From: Paenibacillus tuaregi
GTDB taxonomy: Bacteria > Bacillota > Bacilli > Paenibacillales > Paenibacillaceae
NCBI RefSeq assembly: GCF_900086655.1
Contig: NZ_LT575476.1
Location: forward strand, 3,259,869 to 3,323,868
DNA: 64,000 nt
Direction: 5' to 3'
Position 1 is the stretch's first letter; every line of letters begins with the position of its first letter. The translations under genes and the position numbers were made by a program. Below, in pieces: positions 25,589-35,190 of this stretch. The notes under the pieces are model-generated. The model made no database searches. It had not been told where the DNA came from and saw only the letters and a list, made by a program, of their open reading frames with translations.

Positions 25589-27043
25589 ATGACTACACCG
25601 AAACATTTGACTACGAGCACCGGCGCACCTGTCGGCGATAATCAAAACTCCATGACAGCGGGCAGCCGCGGTCCCACTCTAATCCAAGACTATCACTTGA
25701 TCGAGAAGCTAGCCCACTTCAACCGGGAGCGAGTTCCCGAACGGGTCGTTCATGCCAAGGGGGCCGGAGCACATGGGTACTTCGAAGTGACCCAAGATGT
25801 ATCAAGCTACACCAAAGCGGCGTTTCTGTCCGAAGTTGGCAAAAGAACTCCTTTGTTTATCCGCTTCTCCACGGTGGCCGGTGAACTGGGTTCTGCGGAC
25901 ACCGTTCGTGATCCGCGCGGCTTTGCTGTGAAATTTTACACAGAGGAAGGCAATTATGACCTGGTAGGGAACAATACACCAGTCTTCTTCATTCGCGATG
26001 CCATCAAATTTCCGGATTTCATCCATACCCAGAAACGCCACCCGCAGACCCACCTCAAGAATCCGAATGCCGTGTGGGATTTCTGGTCCTTGTCCCCGGA
26101 ATCTCTTCATCAGGTGACAATTCTTATGTCGGACCGGGGGATTCCAGCCACGTTACGGCATATGCACGGATTCGGAAGCCATACGTTCAAATGGGTGAAT
26201 GCGGAGGGCCAGGCCGTATGGGTCAAATATCATTTCAAGACTGAGCAGGGTGTGAAGAACATGGACGTGCAGCTAGCCGCCAAGCTGGCTGGCGAACACC
26301 CGGATTACCATACAGAGGATTTGTTTAATGCCATAGAAAACGGTGATTTCCCAGCCTGGAAGCTTTATGTGCAGATCATGCCGTTTGAAGATGCCGACAC
26401 TTACCGTTTTGACCCGTTTGACGTGACAAAAGTATGGTCCCAGAAGGACTATCCACTGATTGAAGTGGGACGCATGGTTCTTGACAGGAACCCGGATAAT
26501 TATTTTGCAGAAGTGGAGCAGATTACCCTCTCTCCAGGAAACTTCGTACCGGGTATCGAAGCATCACCTGACAAGATGCTCCAAGGACGCATCTTCGCTT
26601 ATGCGGATGCCCACCGCTACCGTGTGGGAGCGAACCACAATACGCTTCCAATTAATCGTCCGGTTGCGGAAGTAAATAATAATCAACGCGATGGCGCCAT
26701 GAGAGCGGACGGAAATGGCGGATCATCCGTGTACTATGAACCGAACAGCTACGGCGGCGCTGTCGAGTCGCCGGTTCACAAGCCAGCTCCATTCGCCGTA
26801 TCCGGTCTGGCTGACAGTGTTCCATACGACAATAACGACCACTACACCCAAGCCGGTGATCTGTACCGCCTTCTTAGCGAGGAAGAACGTGAGCGGCTTG
26901 TAGCCAATATTGTTGCGGCAATGACCCCTGTAGATAAGGATGAAATTAAAATCCGCCAAATTGGTCATTTCTACAAGGCCGATCCGGAGTATGGCACCCG
27001 TGTGGCTGAGGGGCTCGGATTACCAGTTCCTCAAGGCGTGTAA
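25589..27043 (+). CDS. katA: Monofunctional haem catalase, small-subunit clade
   Basis: 484 residues. Distal His55 ([13 protein letters not shown]), Asn128 ([11 protein letters not shown]) and the proximal haem ligand Tyr338 ([14 protein letters not shown]) are all present, and the length is that of clade 3 enzymes. It converts hydrogen peroxide to water and oxygen in the cytosol. GGAAGGA precedes the ATG; the terminator is at 27064-27098. The upstream dyad suggests peroxide induction. The exact subtype name (katA or katE) cannot be fixed from sequence alone. Confidence 0.95.
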   Translation: MTTPKHLTTSTGAPVGDNQNSMTAGSRGPTLIQDYHLIEKLAHFNRERVPERVVHAKGAGAHGYFEVTQDVSSYTKAAFLSEVGKRTPLFIRFSTVAGELGSADTVRDPRGFAVKFYTEEGNYDLVGNNTPVFFIRDAIKFPDFIHTQKRHPQTHLKNPNAVWDFWSLSPESLHQVTILMSDRGIPATLRHMHGFGSHTFKWVNAEGQAVWVKYHFKTEQGVKNMDVQLAAKLAGEHPDYHTEDLFNAIENGDFPAWKLYVQIMPFEDADTYRFDPFDVTKVWSQKDYPLIEVGRMVLDRNPDNYFAEVEQITLSPGNFVPGIEASPDKMLQGRIFAYADAHRYRVGANHNTLPINRPVAEVNNNQRDGAMRADGNGGSSVYYEPNSYGGAVESPVHKPAPFAVSGLADSVPYDNNDHYTQAGDLYRLLSEEERERLVANIVAAMTPVDKDEIKIRQIGHFYKADPEYGTRVAEGLGLPVPQGV

Positions 27044-27063
27044 GTCGATCATATATAACAAAA

Positions 27064-27098
27064 AAGAGGCACCCCAGATAATTTGAGGTGTCTCTTTC
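27064..27098 (+). terminator. Catalase terminator
   Basis: 11-bp stem with one G-U pair (27064-27074 with 27088-27098) followed by CTTAAT. Confidence 0.7.
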
Positions 27099-27208
27099 TT
27101 AATAGCTGTTTTCTTGAACGTTATTGCCAATTTTACCGAAACAAAACCGCTAGAGTATTTGTGGTTCTGTTAGTCCTGTCCAGGCTTTCCCCGGACAAGA
27201 TCAGGTTA

Positions 27209-28441
27209 TTAAGCCCAATTTCCTTGACGAAACACGGGTTCAATCGTGCCGTCCGGGAGTTCGCCGTCAATCTCCAGTTCAGGGCAGCCAATCATAAAGT
27301 CGACATGCGTTAGACTGACATTTGCTCCTCGAGCTAACAGTTCCTCTTTACTCAGCTTCGTTCCGCCTTTGATATTGACCGGGTAAGAGCTGCCAAGGGC
27401 AAAATGGCACGAAGCATTCTCATCAATGCCTGTATTATAAAAGATTCGGCCCATTCTTGAGATCGGCGAATCCTGCGGAACCAGAGCCATCTCGCCTAAA
27501 TAAGAAGCGCCTTCGTCAGTTTCCAACAGAGAGGCCAGGTCTTCAAGCCCGGTTTGTGCCTCATAAGCAACGACTTTACCATCCTTAAATGTAAGTTTAA
27601 TACCTTCAATCAACCGGCCGTTCAAGTTGAGTGGAAGTGTACTGCTGACCACGCCATTCACGCCGGTCCGCAGAGGCATGGTATATATTTCTTCTGTCGG
27701 CATATTGGCCACGAAATAGATCCCATCTTCATTCTCGTCTCCCCCGCCAAGCCACAAGTGCTCTTCAGGCATCTCTACTCTGAGATCCGTTCCGGGCGCT
27801 CTGTAATGAAGAGACTTGTAGCGCTTGCGATTCATTCGCTCTTGGCTTTCCTTCAGCTGCGCGATATGGGACTGCCATGCCGCAACCGGATCATCCTGAT
27901 CAACCCGGTTCATCAGGAACACCGCTTCCCACATTGCCTGGATCCGCTGATCTCCCGGCAGATCCGCGAACACCTTGTCCGCCCATGCCTGGGTAGGGGC
28001 TTTAATCAGCGACCAAGTCACCTTATTGCTCCGGACATAGGAAGAGTACTTCTCCCGGGCCACTGCTGCAGCTCTTACCGCGGTGGATACTTTGGAGGAA
28101 TCTATTCCCCGGAACAACTCTGGATCAGGCACTTTAATATGCAGGACCGCACCTCCACCTACGGCGAGCTGCTCCATCATATCAGCCTGCCATTTCGGAT
28201 AATAGGCAAAAGATGAGTCCGGCGCCTTCTCATAGCGGATTCGGGTCACCTGCTCATCATCCCATTCAACCTGGACATATTTAGCCCCTGCTTCATAAGC
28301 GCTGGCGACAACCAGACGTGTGAATTCCGCAGTCTCGATCGGAGCCTGGATGATAAGCACTTGATCAGGCTGGATATTAACGCCTACCTTTATAACAAGC
28401 TCCGCATACTTCTTTAATAACAACTGAAAATCCTTGTCCAC
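27209..28441 (-). CDS. ampS: M29 aminopeptidase
   Basis: 410 residues of the thermophilic aminopeptidase/AmpS family. The conserved C-terminal metal-binding segments are visible: MPTEEIYTMPLR, GEMALVPQDSPIS, FYNTGIDENASCHFALG and the final LTHVDFMIGCPELEIDG. It is a cytosolic dimeric enzyme releasing N-terminal residues, with two divalent metal ions. GTG start with AGAGGA upstream. It stands alone, convergent with the catalase gene. Confidence 0.94.
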   Translation of the reverse strand: MDKDFQLLLKKYAELVIKVGVNIQPDQVLIIQAPIETAEFTRLVVASAYEAGAKYVQVEWDDEQVTRIRYEKAPDSSFAYYPKWQADMMEQLAVGGGAVLHIKVPDPELFRGIDSSKVSTAVRAAAVAREKYSSYVRSNKVTWSLIKAPTQAWADKVFADLPGDQRIQAMWEAVFLMNRVDQDDPVAAWQSHIAQLKESQERMNRKRYKSLHYRAPGTDLRVEMPEEHLWLGGGDENEDGIYFVANMPTEEIYTMPLRTGVNGVVSSTLPLNLNGRLIEGIKLTFKDGKVVAYEAQTGLEDLASLLETDEGASYLGEMALVPQDSPISRMGRIFYNTGIDENASCHFALGSSYPVNIKGGTKLSKEELLARGANVSLTHVDFMIGCPELEIDGELPDGTIEPVFRQGNWA

Positions 28442-28643
28442 TTTCTACCATCCTCTCTATCTGCTGTGGTCCTATCGTATCACGATTTACAGTTCTTCCA
28501 CCAGAGAACCAGGAAACGAGGAAACAGCCCACAGGCTTGCTCCAAATCATGGCCTAAGATGCTCAGATTATTGCCCTGCCTAAAAGAGCGCCCTGGTTCA
28601 GTATCCAGAACCAGACCCTGAAAACCATCTTAACAATGAAAAA

Positions 28644-28670
28644 GAGAGCAGCCGCTGATTGGCTGCTCTC
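28644..28670 (-). terminator. Terminator of the chemoreceptor gene
   Basis: 10-bp stem (28644-28653 with 28661-28670) followed on the minus strand by TTTTTC. The 28442-28643 interval holds no gene. Confidence 0.8.
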
Positions 28671-28682
28671 TCTTGCTATCTG

Positions 28683-30743
28683 TTAAATTTTGAATTTGCT
28701 TACCGTCTCTTGAAGCTCCTCCGCCATCTTGCTTAGCATTGCCGCAGATGCGCTGATTTCCTGCATGGAGGCCAGCTGCTCTTCCGTTGTTGCCGCCACC
28801 TGCTCAATGCTGGCAGCCGTCTCCTCTGAGATATCGGCAACTTCTCCGATTGAGCCAAGCATTTTATCCGAATTCGCCGCCATAGCCTGAGAAGCCACGG
28901 ATACCTGCTCGATCTGCTGGGCAACTCCGGCAATGGATTCGAGAATATGCTCGAAGGAACCGCCTGCCGTATCAGCCATGTCAATTCCCTGTTTCACTTC
29001 ATGGATCACCTGCTCCATACTTGCCGCAGTCGTTCCAGAATCACGCTGGATTCCCGCGATCAATTCGGCAATTTGAGCCGCCGAGCTGCTGGATTGCTCC
29101 GCGAGCTTCTTGATTTCGGAAGCTACTACGGCGAAGCCCTTACCCTGCTCCCCAGCCCGCGCCGCTTCAATGGAAGCATTCAGCGCAAGCAGATTGGTCT
29201 GTGAAGCAATTGTAGTAATCACCTGGGTGAAGGCCTCGATGTCTTTAGAGCGTTCTCCGAGCGTGGTCACATCTTGAGCAAGATTGCTGACGGTTCCTCC
29301 AATAGCTTTCATCTGGTTCATAACGGATTGAATCGCTTGATTACCGTCTTTGGCCGTCTGCTCGGTATGTCCGGCAGATTCTGCCGCTTCGTGCGTGCTT
29401 TGCGAGATCGATTGAACCTGGCCGCCTATTCCATTCAAATCCTTGACGGTTGTATTGATTTCCTTCACCTGTTGGGCTGAACCACTGGAAACTTCCTGAA
29501 CTGCGAGAGCCACCTGCTTCCCTGCCTCCGCAATTTGTTCTGAGCTGGCGGACAGCTGCTCCGAGGAAGCCGCAAGCTGCATCGCGTTATCATTAACTTT
29601 ATGCAGAACGGTACGAAGGGAAGCCGCCATCTGATTGAAGTTTTTTCCAAGCAATCCGATTTCATCATGCCGTACCACTTCGATGGTTTCGGACAGATCA
29701 CCTTCACTGATCCGCAATGAGGCTCTGTTGATTCTCCGCAGCGGCCGGAGAATGGCTACAATAATCACGGTTACAATAGCCGCTCCGACAAGCAGGGAAA
29801 TGGCAAGGACAATAAAAGTGGACCTCAAGATTGGTGCAGCCTGGTCCGCCACTTCTGATTCATACATGGTTCCGGCGATTTTCCACCCGGAAGTTTGGTT
29901 AGTCGTAAATACCATTTTATTAAGGGTACCGTCGCTCTCATAACTGAAATTCCCGTTGTTGTCTTTGTAAAGATTTGTTAACATCGGACTTTCCTTGGCC
30001 GTAGACCCCGTTTTGTTTGCCGGATGATAGACAAACTTCTTATCTTTATCGATCAGGAACACAAATCCCTTTTGACCAATCTGAACGCTCTTTGTAATTT
30101 CAGCGAGTCGTTTGATCGTTACAGACATACCCACGACGCCTTTGCCATCCTTGCTCACCTTGGCAATTGTGACAACCTGATTTCCGCTTGCCTTTGACTC
30201 ATAAGGAGATGTCACCACAATGCTGCCCTTGCTCGCAAGCGCCTCTTTATACCAGCCCCGCACCCTCGGATCGTAATCCGCTGCAATTTTGGTCACAGCG
30301 TTCGAGTCGAGGTACAGTCCATCATTCGTCCCAATAAAAACATTTTCTGTATCCGACTCTGCTGCTTTATACATAAGAAGATTACGTTTCACGCTTTCGC
30401 TGCTCCCAATGTTGGTGCCATTGTCAGACTTAACGCTGCTCAGGTCGGCAAGCTGGGATAACACTTCGATTTCTTTCTTTTTTGAGTTAAAGAAATCATT
30501 CAGCAAGGAATCCAGCAGTCTCACATTCCCATTGGCCGCAGCCGTCATCTGCTCGTTCACATTCTCCTTAGCTGTCTGATACGACACGTATGACAGGAGT
30601 ATGGTAGGAGCAACCAGGATAATGGCAAATGCCCCAATCAGCTTGTTCTTTATGGAAAAGAACACCGTTTTTTCTCCTGCCTTGTCCCCGGATTGTTCAC
30701 TCCCCCTTGCTGATTTAGTCCCTATTTGTTTTATCTTTTTCAT
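28683..30743 (-). CDS. Methyl-accepting chemotaxis protein with dCache sensor
   Basis: 686 residues: membrane helix at about 36-55, extracellular double-Cache domain ([37 protein letters not shown]), second helix, HAMP ([19 protein letters not shown]) and a cytoplasmic coiled-coil signalling domain whose hairpin tip is [21 protein letters not shown]. It controls CheA; the ligand is unknown, though this dCache type often binds amino acids or organic acids. The frame extends to an ATG at 30797 with a weak upstream site; the ATG at 30743 gives a normal N-terminus, and neither start has ideal SD spacing. Confidence 0.92.
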   Translation of the reverse strand: MKKIKQIGTKSARGSEQSGDKAGEKTVFFSIKNKLIGAFAIILVAPTILLSYVSYQTAKENVNEQMTAAANGNVRLLDSLLNDFFNSKKKEIEVLSQLADLSSVKSDNGTNIGSSESVKRNLLMYKAAESDTENVFIGTNDGLYLDSNAVTKIAADYDPRVRGWYKEALASKGSIVVTSPYESKASGNQVVTIAKVSKDGKGVVGMSVTIKRLAEITKSVQIGQKGFVFLIDKDKKFVYHPANKTGSTAKESPMLTNLYKDNNGNFSYESDGTLNKMVFTTNQTSGWKIAGTMYESEVADQAAPILRSTFIVLAISLLVGAAIVTVIIVAILRPLRRINRASLRISEGDLSETIEVVRHDEIGLLGKNFNQMAASLRTVLHKVNDNAMQLAASSEQLSASSEQIAEAGKQVALAVQEVSSGSAQQVKEINTTVKDLNGIGGQVQSISQSTHEAAESAGHTEQTAKDGNQAIQSVMNQMKAIGGTVSNLAQDVTTLGERSKDIEAFTQVITTIASQTNLLALNASIEAARAGEQGKGFAVVASEIKKLAEQSSSSAAQIAELIAGIQRDSGTTAASMEQVIHEVKQGIDMADTAGGSFEHILESIAGVAQQIEQVSVASQAMAANSDKMLGSIGEVADISEETAASIEQVAATTEEQLASMQEISASAAMLSKMAEELQETVSKFKI

Positions 30744-30883
30744 TCGTCTCTCGACTCTCCCCCATTCGAAATTTCTCCACTCTCCTTTCATCGACATTTT
30801 TCGTCATTTATTTTAGTACCTAAACTTAATCTTTAATAAAAAAGTATCTGTATCCGGTTACATACAAATCTCAGTTGCAAAAT

Positions 30884-30925
30884 ATAAACGTGCCAGGTTG
30901 GGCAACCCCTCTCCCGGCACGTTTA
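30884..30925. terminator. Terminator after the radical SAM operon
   Basis: 10-bp stem (30884-30894 with 30916-30925) with an inner GGTTG/CAACC hairpin and T-rich flanks on both strands. It ends the minus-strand operon whose last gene is 31014-31835. Its layout faintly recalls repeat family 2. Confidence 0.65.
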
Positions 30926-31013
30926 TTTTTTGTAAACCGTTAATTTTTCTTATACATTACGCTGTTCGTCACAATCCAACCAGATGGTTTACTTATGATC
31001 CCGTGTTGGCCTA

Positions 31014-31835
31014 TCAAGGTGCAAATCCCTCCCGGCTAATCCGGATCTGGGCCTCATCGAAGGCTCCTAATAACCGTTCATACACGATGCGGTATGCGGA
31101 TGGCCCGTACCAATCCTCCAAGCCCAGCTTCTCATATATGGAGCCTATGCCTAATCCGCGAGTCCTTCTTCCCCCGCTTCCATCACCCATGAAGTAATCA
31201 TCCAGACATACCCGATCCACCACGGACCTTAGAACATCCGGAAAAGCAGCGCTGCTCGGAAGCACAGGAGCGATTGCCGCCTGAACCGGAACTCCAGATT
31301 TGGCCAGTTCACCAAGAGCTTTGAGCCTTGCAGGGATTGGAGGCGCAGATGGGCTAAACTGCTTCCGTATTTCGTCCAGGTCCGTCTCTATGGTCATGCT
31401 TATTCTTACGCGTTCTTTGAGCTTTAGGAACAAATCCAGATCGCGCTGGACCAGCGGGCTGCGGGTCTGGACGAGCAGGAAGTCCGGCGGATTTACAGCC
31501 ATCACCTCAAGAAGAGATCGGGTTACCTTCTCCTGAACCTCAACCGGCTGATAAGGATCCGTGCTTGAGGACATGAAGATGGTCACTTTCCCTTTCGACT
31601 TGGCTCTTACAAGCTCTTTCTCAAGCAGGCCAGCCGCCTCTTTCTTAATGTCTATCCAGCTTCCCCATTCCTCACCCCGGAAGGTGGATACCGGCATTCC
31701 CCGCACATAACAATAAGCACATCCGAAGGAGCACCCGGTATAGGGATTCAGCGAATGCGTGTAATCCGCAAGAAAACCTGTTCCTTTGTTCAGCATGGTC
31801 TTGGGGTACTTATTCAGCAGTTTATAGGGCATCAT
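31014..31835 (-). CDS. SPL-family radical SAM protein
   Basis: 273 residues. The iron-sulfur ligands are Cys35, Cys39 and Cys42 (CSFGCAYC), followed by the SPL-like core (VTIFMSSSTDPYQPVE, RISMTIETD, VPVQAAIAPVLPS). Spore photoproduct lyase itself is about 340 residues with a Cys near 140, which is not evident here, so this is a relative (Rv2578c/COG1533 type) of unknown substrate. It is the last gene of the adaA-ogt-oxygenase operon, its start overlapping the oxygenase gene by 14 bases. The context argues for a role in nucleic-acid damage or modification; that is inference. Confidence 0.85.
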   Translation of the reverse strand: MMPYKLLNKYPKTMLNKGTGFLADYTHSLNPYTGCSFGCAYCYVRGMPVSTFRGEEWGSWIDIKKEAAGLLEKELVRAKSKGKVTIFMSSSTDPYQPVEVQEKVTRSLLEVMAVNPPDFLLVQTRSPLVQRDLDLFLKLKERVRISMTIETDLDEIRKQFSPSAPPIPARLKALGELAKSGVPVQAAIAPVLPSSAAFPDVLRSVVDRVCLDDYFMGDGSGGRRTRGLGIGSIYEKLGLEDWYGPSAYRIVYERLLGAFDEAQIRISREGFAP

Positions 31836-32553
31836 GAAAAATCACCCCCAAACTGTACCTCATACCGGCGGTGATCTCACTTACTCCATGCCGAAGTGTG
31901 GTTCTGTAGTATCCTTTTGTTCCAGATACAGGTCTATATTGGGTCGGAAAGATCAGTCCCTCTCCCCGGTTAAGGGTAACCACACGGCCCCGGCTCTGGG
32001 CTCTTGGCCGCGCCTCAACCAGAAGAAACTCACCGCCTTCATAATCCAGCCCATACTGGTTCAGGGCAAACACGACCTGGAAAGGGAAGAACACCTCCCC
32101 GTACAAATCCTGGTGCAGGCAGTTGTATCCACCGGCCTCGTATTTCAGTATTAATGGTGTTGGACGAGTCTGGCCGCGCTGGTGACACCTCTGGATAAAT
32201 TCATCCAGATTGGAGGGGTATCTAAACTCCTTCCCAAGCTGCTCATGCCACCGGTTGGCTGTCTTGGAGAGCTCCGGATAAAGACTTGTCCTTAATTCCT
32301 GAAGCCATGAGGGAAGCGGATTGCAGTAATACTTGTATTCTCCGTCCCCGAACCTGAACCTGCCCATATCGATCGTGCTGCGAAACAGCTCGTCCTGTTC
32401 ATAGGTGCGGATGATGACATCACACCCTTCCTCATCCAGCAGAGCCGGCAGCTTGGCATACCCCTGCTCGTCAAGGCTTCCCTGCAGTTTGTTCCAATCC
32501 AGTCTGGCAACCTGATCTGCAATTTTATTAGGCATGCCGTGTTCTATCTTCAT
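31822..32553 (-). CDS. 2-oxoglutarate/Fe(II)-dependent oxygenase in the Ada operon
   Basis: 243 residues. The double-stranded beta-helix carries the iron ligands His147 and Asp149 (CLHQDLYG) and His222 (TTLRHGVSE), and the 2-oxoglutarate-binding Arg232 (GMRYSLG). It is not close to AlkB by motif (no HxD-N-RxxxxxR arrangement at AlkB spacing) and fits the COG3826 proline-hydroxylase-like group. It overlaps ogt by 26 bases and the radical SAM gene by 14, so all are translated from one mRNA under AdaA. The obvious hypothesis is oxidative demethylation of an alkylated base by a non-AlkB oxygenase. The ATG at 32553 is preferred over the start 24 bases upstream. Confidence 0.85.
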   Translation of the reverse strand: MKIEHGMPNKIADQVARLDWNKLQGSLDEQGYAKLPALLDEEGCDVIIRTYEQDELFRSTIDMGRFRFGDGEYKYYCNPLPSWLQELRTSLYPELSKTANRWHEQLGKEFRYPSNLDEFIQRCHQRGQTRPTPLILKYEAGGYNCLHQDLYGEVFFPFQVVFALNQYGLDYEGGEFLLVEARPRAQSRGRVVTLNRGEGLIFPTQYRPVSGTKGYYRTTLRHGVSEITAGMRYSLGVIFHDAL

Positions 32554-33073
32554 CTGACCACCGCCGTTCAACCTCAAGCAGCCGGGTTTTCATCTGAAGT
32601 CCGCCCCGGTAGCCAGTCAGGCTGCCGTTCTTTCCAATCACCCGGTGGCAGGGAACGGAGATCAGGACAGGATTGGCTCCAATTGCAGCCCCAACAGCCC
32701 TTACCGCTCCTGGTCTCTGGATAGTCTCAGCGATCTCTGAGTACGAACAAGTCTTACCATAAGGAATTTGGCGCAGTGCGTTCCATACCTCAACCTGAAA
32801 AGGAGTGCCGTAGAAATCAAGCGGGGCTAAGAACTGGGTGCGTCTTCCCCGCAGATACTCTTTCATTTCGTCAATATAGGGCTTCATATGCTGATCATTA
32901 CACTCGATAGCAGCACCTGGGAATCGCCGGATGAGCCATGCGGCCATTTCTTCATAAGGCCTGTTCTCCGATCCCACATAACACAGACCTTGAGGTGTTG
33001 CCGCCATATAGAACTGCCATCCTTCATCCTCGAACAGGGTCCAATAGATGGTGTTCGCCGCTGCTGTTTTCAT
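32528..33073 (-). CDS. ogt: Methylated-DNA--protein-cysteine methyltransferase
   Basis: 181 residues with the suicide Cys142 in PCHRVIG, the helix-turn-helix region YGKTCSYSEIAETIQRPGAVRAVG, and the asparagine hinge (GANPVLISV). It removes the methyl group from O6-methylguanine onto itself. It corresponds to B. subtilis AdaB. GGAGGA precedes the ATG, which overlaps the adaA stop by 4 bases. Confidence 0.95.
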   Translation of the reverse strand: MKTAAANTIYWTLFEDEGWQFYMAATPQGLCYVGSENRPYEEMAAWLIRRFPGAAIECNDQHMKPYIDEMKEYLRGRRTQFLAPLDFYGTPFQVEVWNALRQIPYGKTCSYSEIAETIQRPGAVRAVGAAIGANPVLISVPCHRVIGKNGSLTGYRGGLQMKTRLLEVERRWSDEDRTRHA

Positions 33074-33633
33074 ATTGGTTCCTCCATAAGCTCCAGTTTA
33101 TATTTCTGCCGGTACTCGGCAGGTGAATAACCCGTTATTTTTTTAAATAAGGTGATGAAATACGGGGCGCTCGGAATGCCTACAGAATAAGCTACCTCAT
33201 GTACAGACGAAGTCGTCTGCATCAGGATCTCTTTGGCTTTTCCAACCCGGTAACTCTGTATATATTCAACAGGTGTAACGCCCGTAATGCGCTTGAATGT
33301 CCGATGGAGATGATAAGGGCTACCATGGCACATATCGGCCAGCATATGGAGAGTCAACTTCTCCTTATAATGCGACTGGATACATGTCGTGATCTGCTCC
33401 ACCCAGTCCTCATCGGGCAGCCGCTCCCCCGTGGGCTTGCAGCGCTTGCAGGGACGGAACTCCTCCCTTAGCGCCTCATTCGCACTTCTGAAGATTCGGA
33501 CGTTGCCCCGGTTCGGCACACGGGATTTACAGGACGGTCTACAGAATATACCTGTGGTCTTTACCGCATAGAAGAACTGCTCATCGTAGGCGGCATCATT
33601 GCTGATTATTGCCGTCCAGTACTCATCCTTCAT
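33070..33633 (-). CDS. adaA: AdaA: methylphosphotriester acceptor and operon activator
   Basis: 187 residues. The zinc Cys4 site is Cys31, Cys35, Cys62 and Cys65 (FCRPSCKSR and PCKRCKP), where one Cys accepts methyl from DNA phosphotriesters. An AraC-type double helix-turn-helix (LTLHMLADMCHGSPYHLHRTF, SSVHEVAYSVGIPSAPYFITLF) then activates transcription. The split into AdaA and AdaB is the Bacillus arrangement. AGGAGG precedes the ATG at 33633; the frame is open 12 codons further. It is the first gene of the four-gene operon. Confidence 0.94.
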   Translation of the reverse strand: MKDEYWTAIISNDAAYDEQFFYAVKTTGIFCRPSCKSRVPNRGNVRIFRSANEALREEFRPCKRCKPTGERLPDEDWVEQITTCIQSHYKEKLTLHMLADMCHGSPYHLHRTFKRITGVTPVEYIQSYRVGKAKEILMQTTSSVHEVAYSVGIPSAPYFITLFKKITGYSPAEYRQKYKLELMEEPI

Positions 33634-33676
33634 CAAGATCCCTCCTTGCCCTATTAACATTGTGGCCACTATACAT

Positions 33677-33705
33677 AGTATACCCTTTGCTGCGGATTTC
33701 AGGGA
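33677..33705 (-). promoter_or_regulatory. Probable adaA promoter
   Basis: TATACT (33677-33682, minus strand) 44 bases before the start codon, with only TCCCTG at the -35 position (33700-33705). A good -10 with a poor -35 is expected of an activator-dependent promoter such as that of ada operons. No exact Ada box was identified. The 33.7-33.9 kb interval holds no gene. Confidence 0.45.
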
Positions 33706-33941
33706 GGATTCCAGGATGTAATAGCAAGATTACGAAACACCGCACCTCATCTTAGCACTCGTTTAAATGGGGTAGGAATAGCGTCAATTCGGGTAGATTC
33801 TAATGAGCGGATGAAACCAGAATTCCGCAAGCATATGCTGTAGCACATGTAGTTATACTTCTTTTTATTCTGGTGCATTTCATGAACTTCCCTTTCTTTG
33901 GTTATAGTAACAAGGATATTAACTCTAAGGAGGCACAAAGG

Positions 33942-34073
33942 ATGTCTGAAAGCACGCACGAATTCGTGGAGAAGGTCCACGACAATCAGAAAAAGGCGGA
34001 GAAGAATAAGCACCGGGCCAAGGGAAATCCGGGTTCACAGCTGCCCAATAAGCAGCACAGTACCAACAAGTAA
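33942..34073 (+). CDS. Small basic hydrophilic protein, 43 residues
   Basis: Begins MSESTHEFVEKVHDNQKKAE and is dominated by Lys, Asn, Gln and His, ending NKQHSTNK. AGGAGG is 8 bases from the ATG at 33942; the frame is open upstream to 33873 but without a binding site there. A large terminator hairpin follows. Size and composition recall the minor small acid-soluble spore proteins of Bacilli, but no specific family is recognised. An upstream TATAGTA could fit a forespore sigma -10, which is weak evidence. Confidence 0.7.
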   Translation: MSESTHEFVEKVHDNQKKAEKNKHRAKGNPGSQLPNKQHSTNK

Positions 34074-34076
34074 TAA

Positions 34077-34131
34077 AAGAAGCCATGCAGACCATGTCCC
34101 TCGGGCCATGGTCTTGCTGCTCTTGCTTCTT
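34077..34131 (+). terminator. Long hairpin terminator
   Basis: Outer stem AAGAAGC/GCTTCTT (34077-34083 with 34125-34131) enclosing GCAGACCATG paired with the region CATGGTCTTGC (34087-34117). It follows the 43-residue protein gene. The remaining bases to 34368 hold no gene. Confidence 0.65.
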
Positions 34132-34368
34132 CATCTTTCTTAATTAATTGCTGCAAGTATGATGGTCACTCTTCATGCCAAGGTTTCCCCAATCCATTTC
34201 GGGCCAGCTTCTTCCTAATTACTGTGCCATTTCCCCCAATATTTCAAATTCATCTGAGACCCGGCTTCATTCAAGTCCGCATCCCCATCATCACACCGTA
34301 TCCTTTTTCCGCATTGGTTCGTGTACAGATCGTAAACCATTTTGCACAAACCAACGGAGGTGCCTGAA

Positions 34369-34953
34369 ATGAGTCATTATGTCCCCTATGTTGTAGAACA
34401 GTCCAGCCGGGGTGAAAGAAGCTATGACATTTATTCACGGCTGCTTAAGGACCGGATCATCTTTGTCGGCTCCGCCATTGACGACCAACTTGCCAATAGC
34501 ATTACAGCCCAGCTGCTGTTTCTATCGGCGGAAGATCCTGAGAAGGATATATTTATGTATATTAACAGCCCGGGAGGCTCCACCTCAGCCGGGTTCGGGA
34601 TCTATGACACCATGCAGTATATCAAACCGGATATCCAGACAATATGTACGGGATTTGCCGCTTCCTTCGGCTCCCTTCTTCTGCTTGCCGGGACCAAGGG
34701 GAAGCGGTTCGCTCTTCCAAACAGCGAAATTATGATCCACCAGCCCCACGGAGGAGCCCAGGGTCAGGCCAGCGACATTGCGATCAGTGCGAAGCGGATT
34801 CTTCAAATCCGGGAAAAGATCGTTCAAATTACCTCGGACCGAACCGGCCAGCCATATGACAAGGTTGAGCGGGACATGGATCGGGATTACTTCATGTCAG
34901 CGCAGGAAGCTCTGGAATACGGAATTATTGACAAAGTCATTACATCGATTTAG
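34369..34953 (+). CDS. clpP: ClpP-family serine protease, second-copy type
   Basis: 194 residues with the catalytic triad Ser99 (GFAASFGS), His124 (MIHQPHGG) and Asp169 (VERDMDRD). It differs from the canonical housekeeping ClpP in the active-site context (AASFGS instead of AASMGA, HQPHGG instead of HQPLGG) and has a divergent N-terminus, so it is probably a ClpP2-type paralogue; the housekeeping clpP would lie elsewhere. GGAGGTG precedes the ATG at 34369. It forms a pair with the small gene 16 bases downstream. No CtsR-type direct repeat was seen upstream. Confidence 0.9.
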   Translation: MSHYVPYVVEQSSRGERSYDIYSRLLKDRIIFVGSAIDDQLANSITAQLLFLSAEDPEKDIFMYINSPGGSTSAGFGIYDTMQYIKPDIQTICTGFAASFGSLLLLAGTKGKRFALPNSEIMIHQPHGGAQGQASDIAISAKRILQIREKIVQITSDRTGQPYDKVERDMDRDYFMSAQEALEYGIIDKVITSI

Positions 34954-34969
34954 TCGAGGAGGTGATTTG

Positions 34970-35176
34970 ATGTTAAACCATTTGCTTAACAAAGAAGTGA
35001 CCATACATTTTCTTGATGGTTCTTGTGTAAGAGGCGGTATTCTGGAGGCCATTGAAGAGAACTTTATCAACTACGCTGATGAATATCAGTCCTTGTACAT
35101 TCCCGTTACCTCCATCCGGTCCATCAGTATTGACACCAAGGAGCGCCAGCGCCCACGTGTGGGCTTTGCCCAGTAA
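34970..35176 (+). CDS. Small Sm-like/DUF2642-type protein paired with ClpP
   Basis: 68 residues: NKEVTIHFLDGSCVRGGILE, then FINYADEYQSLYIPVTSIRSISI. This five-strand pattern (a strand pair around VRGGILEAIEENFI and the closing IPVTSIRSI) is what DUF2642 and other Sm-fold-like proteins of Bacilli show; some are spore-associated. GGAGGTGAT precedes the ATG at 34970. It lies 16 bases after the ClpP stop and is followed by repeat family 2 with a terminator, so the two genes form an operon. Confidence 0.75.
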   Translation: MLNHLLNKEVTIHFLDGSCVRGGILEAIEENFINYADEYQSLYIPVTSIRSISIDTKERQRPRVGFAQ

Positions 35177-35190
35177 CCATTGGGCCCCAG

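Noticed and set aside
30723..30797. Extra N-terminal 18 codons for the chemoreceptor
   Set aside because: Composition ([18 protein letters not shown]) is not typical of a chemoreceptor start and the site before 30797 is weak; kept only as an alternative.
30884..30940. Hairpin as a fourth copy of repeat family 2
   Set aside because: Only the general layout (ACGGTTTACAAAAAATAA before a stem) is shared; the stem sequence is unrelated, so it is listed as an ordinary terminator.
34778..34969. N-terminal extension of the DUF2642-like gene into clpP
   Set aside because: The extension overlaps clpP in another frame; GGAGGTGAT fixes the start at 34970.
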